Assembly (NCBI GenBank): GCA_036264135.1 | Contig: DATARN010000218.1 | Location: 1-11,527, forward strand | Length of the DNA stretch: 11,527 bases | Direction of reading: 5' to 3' | Source: DATARN01 sp036264135 | Lineage (GTDB): Bacteria > Actinomycetota > Acidimicrobiia > Acidimicrobiales > Palsa-688 | In this document: piece by piece, positions 7,411-11,527 of the stretch | Numbering within the stretch: the stretch's first letter is position 1 | Layout: each line of letters opens with the position of its first letter | The notes under the pieces: generated by a model | What the model was told of the DNA's origin: nothing | The model's database searches: none | The model's input: only the letters and a program-made list of their open reading frames with translations | Translations under genes and position numbers: made by a program

Positions 7411-7576
7411 GCCACTGGCCTTGTGGCGAGGGTGGGCGTCGGTGGGGTGGGCGCCGGCGTCGGTGCGGTGCCACTGGCCTTGTGGCGACAACATCGGACC
7501 CCGCCACACCTTCTCGCCATGGCCTGGTCGGTCCGTCTCGCCGTCCGCCGGCCGATCCCCACCTTGTGGCGACAAC
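7411..7576. repeat. Three copies of a short dyad-containing repeat
   Basis: Copy A (7411-7429) and copy B (7470-7488) share the 19-mer GCCACTGGCCTTGTGGCGA. Copies B and C also share CCTTGTGGCGACAAC (7478-7492 and 7562-7576). The start-to-start distance is 59 bp from A to B and 84 bp from B to C on the shared core. Each full copy can form a small hairpin GCCAC/GTGGC, and copies B and C contain the dyad TTGT-ggcg-ACAA. The spacing is irregular and the flanks differ. It could be a REP-like interspersed repeat or a cluster of protein-binding sites. Confidence 0.6.
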
Positions 7577-7802
7577 GTGCGCACCCCGCCGCCCGTAGTC
7601 GCCGCGAGCTAGCCATGGTGCACCCCGGCATCGCTACCCTCGCTCCGGCGGCCGCCGCAGGGACCGTAGGCCCGTTCGGGCTCCGTCGTTGGCCAGAACA
7701 GTGGGACCCGGTGCGGGATCGGTAGGTAGGCTGCACGGGCCGTGATGTCGTCGTGAATCTGGTGCCCGTACAACGTTTCGCTGTGGTGTCGAAGCCGCCG
7801 TC

Positions 7803-8363
7803 ATGACCGGTGGCGGGGCGTTTGGGGATGAGAATGGCGAACCGTTCGCCCAGATGTTCGCCCGCCGGACCCTGTGGCTTCGGGGGCCGCTCGACGACGC
7901 GGCGGCGTCTCGCCTGTGCGCCGAACTGATGGCGCTCGACCGCGCCGCCCACGACCAGCCCATCGAGCTGATCATCAACAGTGGCGGTGGCCCCGTGGAC
8001 CCCGCCCTGGCGGTGATCGACACCCTCGACCTGGTGGAATCCCCGGTGGCGACGCTGTGCCTGGGCCAGGCGCTGGGGACCGCCGCCGCCGTGCTCGCTT
8101 GCGGTCGTGCGTCGCGTCGGGCCACCCCCACCGCCCGGCTCGGGCTCCGGCTGGCACCGAGCGGCGCCGAAGGGACGGCGTCTGTGCTGCGAAACCATGC
8201 CGAAGGCGTGGCATTGTCACGTGACCAGTTGGCACTGCGCCTCGCGGCCGCCACCGGGCAGCTGCCGGCGATGCTGGTGATCGATATGGACGAGGGGGGC
8301 TTCATGACCGCAGAGCAGGCTGTGTCCTACGGCCTGATCGACGAGATCGCTGCCCGTCGCTGA
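7803..8363 (+). CDS. ClpP-like protein lacking the catalytic triad
   Basis: The 186-residue product has the ClpP/crotonase-like fold across its whole length: LWLRGPLDDAAASRLCAELMAL, IELIINSGGGPVDPALAVIDTL, VATLCLGQALGTAAAVLACG and FMTAEQAVSYGLIDEI line up with ClpP. The catalytic positions are changed. The nucleophile Ser of GQAAS is Gly92 (GQALG). The His of 'MIHQP' falls at Arg116 in an ungapped alignment. The Asp of 'RDxF' falls at Gly165 (DEGGF). The oxyanion segment INSPGGS reads INSGGGP. It is therefore expected to be proteolytically inactive, like the ClpR subunits of cyanobacteria and plastids, perhaps serving as a structural or regulatory partner of a ClpP elsewhere in the genome. 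No signal or membrane segment. The start is the ATG at 7803, with only a weak ribosome binding site. It converges on the methyltransferase gene with a 15-bp gap. Confidence 0.85.
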   Translation: MTGGGAFGDENGEPFAQMFARRTLWLRGPLDDAAASRLCAELMALDRAAHDQPIELIINSGGGPVDPALAVIDTLDLVESPVATLCLGQALGTAAAVLACGRASRRATPTARLGLRLAPSGAEGTASVLRNHAEGVALSRDQLALRLAAATGQLPAMLVIDMDEGGFMTAEQAVSYGLIDEIAARR

Positions 8364-8378
8364 CTGTCACGGCGATCC

Positions 8379-8981
8379 TCAGGGGCGGTCGGCGGCGATC
8401 ACGGCGAGGTCCCGGTGGGCCCACACAATCGCCGGCCGGAGACCGGCATCGCGCAACCACTGAAGCTGCTCCACTGCGCCACTGGGCCGGTCATGGCGGC
8501 CGTCGATCGGGGTGACGATGTCGGCGGGATCGTCGGGAATCACGACGTCGCCCATGACGAATCGACCGCCGGGGCGAAGTCGCTCGGCGATCCGCCGGAA
8601 CAGGTCGGCCTTGCCCTCGCCATCCAGATGATGGATGGCGAGGGCGGACACGACGAGGTCGTAGGGGCCCGCCGGCAGTGGCTCTTCCAGCCGTTGCACC
8701 CGGAAGTCGGCATGGGGCAGGCGCTCCCGTGCCCGTGCCAGCATGGCCGGGCTCTCGTCGATCCCAACTAGCCGGGCGGCGGGGTGGTTCCCCAGCACCC
8801 CGGCCGACGTTTCACCCGTGCCAGCGCCCAGATCGAGGATCAATTCGGCGGTGACTCCCTCGGTGGCCCGCCCCACCTGCTCCTGCAGGTCGAGGTATGC
8901 CGGCACTTCGGTGGTGACCATGGCGAGGTAGCTGTCCGGATCAAAGTGGTATTGCTGAGGTCGGTCGCTGCTGTGCTCCAC
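8379..8981 (-). CDS. Class I SAM-dependent methyltransferase
   Basis: A 200-residue soluble Rossmann-fold methyltransferase. Motif I ILDLGAGTGETS (about 48-59) binds SAM, the acidic residue of motif II is in VGIDESPAMLARAR, motif IV is YDLVVSALAIHHLDGEGK and motif VI/post-IV is LRPGGRFVMGDVVIPDD. The layout matches the Methyltransf_25/12 type of small-molecule methyltransferases; the acceptor is not deducible. The start is a GTG at 8981 (MEHSSDRP). The segment HFDPDSYLAMVTTEVPAYLDLQEQV before motif I is usual in relatives, so the internal Met21 is less likely. No Shine-Dalgarno precedes the GTG. The gene lies 83 bp downstream of the DUF1579-like gene on the same strand, so joint transcription is possible but not shown. 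Confidence 0.9.
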   Translation of the reverse strand: MEHSSDRPQQYHFDPDSYLAMVTTEVPAYLDLQEQVGRATEGVTAELILDLGAGTGETSAGVLGNHPAARLVGIDESPAMLARARERLPHADFRVQRLEEPLPAGPYDLVVSALAIHHLDGEGKADLFRRIAERLRPGGRFVMGDVVIPDDPADIVTPIDGRHDRPSGAVEQLQWLRDAGLRPAIVWAHRDLAVIAADRP

Positions 8982-9064
8982 GACGAGAGGTTGTCACGAT
9001 GCGGCGGACGCCGACGGCCAATGGCACCGTTCGAGTCCCCGCCGTGTGCGATCGGCGCCGGGTG

Positions 9065-9520
9065 TTAGGCCCGCCGGTAGGTGACCTCGAGGTCGTCGTT
9101 CCAGTTCACGTCGTCGTAGGACAACTGCGCCTTCCCGGCAATCTCCTGATCGGCATCCCGGAAGCGGTAGGTCACGCGCTGCGCGAAGTGCGGATCGCTC
9201 GACGCGAATGCGCCCGGCGGCGCCTTGCGGGCCATGGCAACCGTCCATCCATCGGCAGCCACCGTTACCTCGTAAATCCGGTAGACGCCGCGGCTGTCGA
9301 AATAGTGCAGGTGGAGGCCATCGGTGTCTCCGATGACGGAGATGGTGTCGGGGAAGTCGGGGTGATCGTAGTGAGAACGCTGGATGAGGAACTGCTCGCC
9401 CTCGAGCCACTCAACGTCACTTGACCCGGATATCACGGTGCCGGGAAACGCGGGATGGGTAGCTTCGGCTATCCACCGGCCCACGAGCGGCCCCCCGAGC
9501 TGCTGAAGATCTGTGCGCAT
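9065..9520 (-). CDS. DUF1579-like lipocalin-type protein, function unknown
   Basis: The 151-residue product begins MRTDLQQLGGPLVGRWIAEATHP and is rich in alternating beta-strand patterns (VISGSSDVEWLEGEQFLIQRSHYDHP, TDGLHLHYFDSRGVYRIYEVTV) ending in DDLEVTYRRA. The opening 'L.G.W..EathPa.pGtvv.G' and central 'HYFDSRGV.R.Yev' resemble actinobacterial DUF1579-type small beta-barrels, sometimes given as calycin/lipocalin-like. No enzymatic residues are established. A GTG at 9619 in the same frame would give 184 residues. The added 33 residues are not a clear signal peptide and reach into the control region of the divergent VOC gene, so the shorter ATG start at 9520 is preferred, although neither has a good ribosome binding site. 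Confidence 0.75.
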   Translation of the reverse strand: MRTDLQQLGGPLVGRWIAEATHPAFPGTVISGSSDVEWLEGEQFLIQRSHYDHPDFPDTISVIGDTDGLHLHYFDSRGVYRIYEVTVAADGWTVAMARKAPPGAFASSDPHFAQRVTYRFRDADQEIAGKAQLSYDDVNWNDDLEVTYRRA

Positions 9521-9655
9521 GATCAGGTCGACGTCCGCGACACCCCAAACTGATCGTCGGATCGGCCCGGCACCTGACAACAGGCTGGGCGCGGCAGCGA
9601 CGAGACCCGGGTAGGTCACCCATTAGCGTTGGGCTACCCCGAAGGGCGAGGTCTC

Positions 9656-9660
9656 GGAGG
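9656..9660 (+). promoter_or_regulatory. Ribosome binding site fixing the VOC gene start
   Basis: GGAGG stands five bases before the GTG at 9666, selecting this codon over the in-frame ATG at 9684 (residue 7). A TANNNT-type -10 (TAGCGT, 9624-9629) lies about 35 bp upstream, with no clear -35. Confidence 0.7.
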
Positions 9661-9665
9661 CAACG

Positions 9666-10025
9666 GTGCGAGTAACGAGAGTGATGGCCAACCTTCCCGT
9701 GACGGACATCGACGAAGCACGCGACTTTTACCGCGATTATCTGGGACTGAGCTGCGAAGCGTTCAACCTGGGCTGGGTGGCACGCTACGAGACGCCCGAT
9801 GCGAAGGCGGCCGTCCAACTGGTCACCCGAGATGCGGCCTCTGCGGTGGACTCGGTCATCTCGGTCGCCGTGGGCGCCGGCGTCGACGAGGCGTACGCCG
9901 AGGCACAACGCCGGGGATATGAGATCGTCCATCCGCTCACCGATGAGCCCTGGGGCGTGCGGCGATTCTTCGTCCGTGCGCCGGATGGAAACGTGATCAA
10001 CATCGTCAGTCACTCCGACGAATAG
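9666..10025 (+). CDS. VOC / glyoxalase-fold family protein
   Basis: A 119-residue single-unit protein of the vicinal oxygen chelate superfamily. The first beta-strand and helix read VMANLPVTDIDEARDFYRDYLGL, the classic VOC opening. The C-terminal unit ends with GVRRFFVRAPDGNVINIVSH, matching the usual 'fvrDPdGNvieiv' close. The family includes glyoxalase I, extradiol dioxygenases, fosfomycin and bleomycin resistance proteins. Here the usual metal-ligand Glu of the last strand is not in place (NVINIVSH), so the activity cannot be assigned, and a binding role is possible. Two such units would be needed for a complete site, so a homodimer is expected. The gene is divergent from the DUF1579-like gene and convergent with the 120-residue unknown 47 bp downstream. 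Confidence 0.87.
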   Translation: MRVTRVMANLPVTDIDEARDFYRDYLGLSCEAFNLGWVARYETPDAKAAVQLVTRDAASAVDSVISVAVGAGVDEAYAEAQRRGYEIVHPLTDEPWGVRRFFVRAPDGNVINIVSHSDE

Positions 10026-10072
10026 ACATGCCTGGTGGGCCTACCCGAGCCTGCTCATTCGCCGGTTGGCCG

Positions 10073-10435
10073 TCATCGCCTATCGGCTCTCAACGAGTCC
10101 AGCATCCCGTGCAGGTGCGCCGCCGCCTGCTCGACGTCGAGGTACTTCCGCTGCCCCGCCCGGGATTCGGCCGCCAGGACGCCGCAGCGGTGCACGTTCT
10201 CGAAGTCGCCGTAAGGAAATTTGTAGTGCTGCTTGGTTTCCGGCTGGGACTCGTCATCGATGCCGAGGTGCCAGCGACCGTATTCCGCAAAGCCGTGCTT
10301 CTCGATGAACTCCGTCTCCTCGGCCGCAGAGGGCTGGTGTTCGCTCCACGCGTCACGGTCGTCGACGACAGCATGGCCCGCCTTGATCTGGTCCTTGGCG
10401 AACTCGAACGCGCTCGAATTTAACTTGACGGCCAT
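10073..10435 (-). CDS. Conserved hypothetical protein, 120 residues
   Basis: A soluble, charged 120-residue protein with no signal peptide or membrane segment. It starts MAVKLNSSAFEFAKDQIKAG and carries distinctive blocks: DDRDAWSEHQPSAAEETEFI, EYGRWHLGIDDE, HYKFPYGDFENVHRCGVLAA and AAAHLHGMLDSL. I recall the 'KFPYGDFxxVHRCgvLaAESRAgq' pattern from a small conserved family, but cannot name a function. The single Cys and several His in VHRCGVLAAESR and AAAHLHGM could bind metal; this is only a possibility. The start is the ATG at 10435, with GGAG three bases before it as ribosome binding site. Third-position G/C use fits the surrounding genes. It is divergent from the duplicated frame at 10573. 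Confidence 0.78.
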   Translation of the reverse strand: MAVKLNSSAFEFAKDQIKAGHAVVDDRDAWSEHQPSAAEETEFIEKHGFAEYGRWHLGIDDESQPETKQHYKFPYGDFENVHRCGVLAAESRAGQRKYLDVEQAAAHLHGMLDSLRADRR

Positions 10436-10466
10436 CGTCTCCAGCTTGGACCGCGAACGTGCTGGG

Positions 10467-10515
10467 ACACCCCACGCGTGCTGGTGGTTTCCACAACCAC
10501 GCGCCCTTGGGGTGT
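10467..10515. repeat. Long imperfect inverted repeat in a divergent intergenic region
   Basis: Outer arms ACACCCCA (10467-10474) and TGGGGTGT (10508-10515) are perfect complements. The adjoining CGCGTG (10475-10480) pairs with CACGCG (10498-10503), leaving a 4-base bulge. An alternative inner stem GTGGTT (10484-10489) / AACCAC (10495-10500) is also perfect. There is no T-run on either strand, so an intrinsic terminator is unlikely. It lies 32 bp upstream of the minus-strand gene and 58 bp upstream of the plus-strand frame. It may be an operator or a structured leader RNA. Confidence 0.55.
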
Positions 10516-10558
10516 GGGGCGGTGGCGCGGGCGCGAGATTGAGAGAAACGGCAACCTG

Positions 10559-10566
10559 GAAGGAGG
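10559..10566 (+). promoter_or_regulatory. Strong ribosome binding site of the amber-interrupted gene
   Basis: GGAAGGAGG-type sequence (AGGAGG at 10561-10566) is six bases before the ATG at 10573. It is one of the best Shine-Dalgarno matches in the window and is in phase with the conserved frame that follows. Confidence 0.75.
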
Positions 10567-10572
10567 ACAGCC

Positions 10573-10872
10573 ATGGCAGGCGAGTAGGAACCGCGCATCA
10601 TTTCGGACCCGCCCACGATCGATCCGAGAGGAGATCTCCTGTGGGAGCGTTCGCCGGGGGAGAATGACCCGAACGGGCTCATACCCCCCTATCCGAAGCC
10701 GCATCACGAATCGGGCGGTCCGCCGCCCGAGGGGCAGCCTGAGCCCCGGATCGTCGACGACGTGGAAACCATCGATCCGAGGGGCGACCTGCTCTGGGAG
10801 AAGTCCCCAGGTGTCAACGAGCCCCAGGGCCTTGTCCCGCCGTACCCCAAGCCGCACCACGACGAGGGCTGA
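10573..10872 (+). pseudogene. Tandem-duplicated small protein gene with in-frame TAG at codon 5
   Basis: From the ATG at 10573 the frame reads M-A-G-E, then TAG (10585-10587), then 94 sense codons to the TGA at 10870-10872. The post-stop part is clearly protein-coding: two units (10588-10740 and 10741-10869) share blocks such as TIDPRGDLLWE, SPG-N and PPYPKPHH. Of 43 aligned codons, 32 encode the same residue and 21 of those differ only at the third base, so the protein sequence was conserved after duplication. The product would be about 99 residues: hydrophilic, Pro/His/Asp/Glu-rich, with no signal peptide, and of no family I recognise. The single stop could be a recent GAG or CAG to TAG mutation, a sequencing error or true readthrough. 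A restart is possible only from non-standard codons, or from the GTG at 10771, which would keep unit 2 alone. A terminator follows at 10902. Confidence 0.75.
10588..10869 (+). repeat. Internal tandem duplication, 153-bp period
   Basis: Unit 1 spans 10588-10740 (51 codons, of which the last 8 form a Gly/Pro-rich linker) and unit 2 spans 10741-10869 (43 codons). Both begin E-P-R-I and end with PPYPKPHH plus an acidic residue. Conserved residues include Trp, two adjacent His and several Pro. The nucleotide divergence at third positions shows this is an old duplication, not a recent slippage event. Confidence 0.85.
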
Positions 10873-10901
10873 GCCGGGCCCTCCCGCATACCACAACGCC
10901 C

Positions 10902-10930
10902 GCCCCGCCCACGGCTGTGGGCGGGGCTTT
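10902..10930 (+). terminator. Intrinsic-type terminator after the duplicated gene
   Basis: A perfect 11-bp stem GCCCCGCCCAC (10902-10912) / GTGGGCGGGGC (10917-10927) with a 4-base GGCT loop, followed by TTT. It lies 29 bp past the TGA at 10872 and is oriented for plus-strand transcription. On the minus strand the stem, located past the DUF3467 stop, is not followed by T residues. Its presence supports the upstream frame being a transcribed gene. Confidence 0.72.
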
Positions 10931-10952
10931 CCCGGCGTCGGGTTCGGGGCGT

Positions 10953-11264
10953 CTAGCGCGGGGCGCCCTGGGGCACCGATGGATGTGGTGCGCCGTACCG
11001 GGCGGTGTAGCGGTCCAACTCGGCCCGGACAGCGTCGAGCATCGAGTGGACGGAGCCGGCGGGCAGAACCACTTCGACGACGGCTCGAGGCGGGCTCGGC
11101 GGGACCTGGGCGTCGTCGACGGGGCGATCGTGCGGGGTCTGGAAGAGGGAAAAGGTGAGCCGGAAGTCGTACGGGGTCGACGACACGTGGGCGACGTTGG
11201 CGTAGATCGGCTCGTCCAGGCCCGACAGGTCGGGTTGGGCGGTCATGCGAGTGAACAGGTCCAT
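10953..11264 (-). CDS. DUF3467 family protein
   Basis: A 103-residue soluble protein. The segment EPIYANVAHVSSTPYDFRLTFSLFQTP matches the family opening 'YaNfv.vshtp.dF.l.Fs', and the second half AVVEVVLPAGSVHSMLDAVRAELDRYTARYG matches 'ev.lPp..mh.ll.aL..ni..Ye...G'. DUF3467 proteins are small and of unknown function. The start is the ATG at 11264, with GGAGGT eight bases upstream as a clear ribosome binding site. The tail is Pro-rich (APHPSVPQGAPR). It lies 49 bp downstream of the monooxygenase-like gene on the same strand and may be cotranscribed with it. Its 3' side faces the terminator of the plus-strand gene. Confidence 0.85.
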   Translation of the reverse strand: MDLFTRMTAQPDLSGLDEPIYANVAHVSSTPYDFRLTFSLFQTPHDRPVDDAQVPPSPPRAVVEVVLPAGSVHSMLDAVRAELDRYTARYGAPHPSVPQGAPR

Positions 11265-11313
11265 GGCTGTGCACCTCCGTGGTTGGTTGTCGCTCTAAAG
11301 GGATGGCCCCGGT

Positions 11314-11527
11314 TCATGACGGCCGCACCGAGCTGAAGAGCACCCTCAGCTCGTCGAGGCCGCGGACCGCGACATCGGCCCCGGCGGCGGCGTCGGCCCG
11401 GGCGGTGGCGTCGGCGCTGCGACTGGCAGCCAGGGCGCGCTCGTCCTCCCACACCGACTCGGTCATGCCCCGGCCCTGGCGGGCGTGAACTAGGAGCGAG
11501 GCGCGGAAGAAGCCAGGCGTCGTCTCC
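11314..11527 (-). CDS. Antibiotic biosynthesis monooxygenase-like protein, C-terminal part (5' truncated)
   Basis: Read on the minus strand from the window edge, the frame gives TPGFFRASLLVHARQGRG, then MTESVWEDERALAASRSADA, and ends VRGLDELRVLFSSVRPS with a TGA at 11314-11316. The pattern 'pGf.ga.l.v....g.....svWede.alaas..a' and the closing strand 'v...ev' match the dimeric ferredoxin-like ABM/heme-degrading fold, where small proteins act on quinones or heme or serve unknown roles. About 70 residues are visible; the N-terminus is outside the window. An internal Met begins at MTESVWED but is not a plausible start, because the preceding residues fit the family. Function beyond fold is uncertain. 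Confidence 0.7.
   Translation of the reverse strand, partial: ETTPGFFRASLLVHARQGRGMTESVWEDERALAASRSADATARADAAAGADVAVRGLDELRVLFSSVRPS

Larger units (their letters stand above)
7342..7802. other. Intergenic region with repeats, no convincing gene
   Basis: This 461-bp gap separates the minus-strand DUF2795 operon from the plus-strand ClpP-like gene. Both strands have long open frames, but they are low-complexity Arg/Pro/Gly-rich translations that follow the repeat copies, show no domain and have no ribosome binding site; I treat them as chance frames of GC-rich DNA. The left part probably holds the DUF2795 promoter, the middle the three repeats, and the right part (about 7690-7800) the promoter of the ClpP-like gene. 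TAGGCT at 7727-7732 fits the TANNNT -10 form but has no clear -35. Confidence 0.55.

Noticed and set aside
7411..7576. CRISPR array
   Set aside because: Only three imperfect copies with irregular 59 and 84 bp spacing and no cas genes.
6973..7725. Plus-strand 250-codon frame
   Set aside because: Antisense to the DUF2795 gene, then follows the repeats; no ribosome binding site or domain.
6906..8198. Minus-strand 430-codon frame across the intergenic region
   Set aside because: Runs antisense to the ClpP-like gene and out of frame through the DUF2795 gene; low complexity.
10639..10872. Restart of the interrupted gene at CTG 10639 using AGAGGAGA
   Set aside because: The purine-rich stretch encodes conserved residues of the repeat unit, so it is explained by coding constraint, and a CTG start would cut the unit in half.
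10420..11274. Minus-strand 284-codon frame
   Set aside because: Overlaps the DUF3467 gene in another frame and runs antisense to the duplicated gene whose synonymous pattern fixes the plus strand as coding.

Overview
This is a GC-rich window with dense gene packing, ATG/GTG starts and short overlaps. It carries protein families common in high-GC Gram-positives (DUF2267, DUF2795, DUF3467, a DrrAB-type exporter with a MerR regulator, actinobacterial-type PEP carboxylase), so an actinomycetote chromosome is the best guess. An acidimicrobial or related environmental lineage is possible, but nothing seen fixes the class. No rRNA, tRNA, transposase, integrase or CRISPR array was seen.

Layout. (1) Positions 1-788: the 3' end of an FtsX/MacB-type ABC permease on the plus strand, converging on (2) a full-length phosphoenolpyruvate carboxylase on the minus strand (809-3538). 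(3) A divergent 94-bp region holds a MerR-like promoter with an inverted repeat. It drives a tightly coupled three-gene operon of DrrA-type ATPase, DrrB-type permease and MerR-family regulator (3633-6261), each junction an ATGA overlap. This looks like a self-regulated drug or lipid exporter. (4) A minus-strand operon of three small proteins, DUF2795, DUF2267 and a 92-residue unknown (7341 down to 6289). (5) A 461-bp intergenic region with three copies of a short repeat. (6) A ClpP-fold protein (7803-8363) in which all three catalytic-triad positions appear substituted. (7) A SAM methyltransferase and a DUF1579-like lipocalin-type protein on the minus strand, a VOC/glyoxalase-fold protein on the plus strand, and a conserved 120-residue unknown on the minus strand. 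(8) A previously hidden plus-strand reading frame (10573-10872) with a strong ribosome binding site, an in-frame TAG at codon 5, an internal tandem duplication of a 43-residue unit and a downstream terminator. (9) A DUF3467 protein and a 5'-truncated antibiotic-biosynthesis-monooxygenase-like protein on the minus strand, running off the window end.

The most notable items are the amber-interrupted duplicated gene (its two halves differ mostly at synonymous sites, so the protein has been under selection) and the triad-less ClpP homologue. Most of the rest is ordinary actinobacterial gene content. All calls come from reading the sequence; no database search was run.
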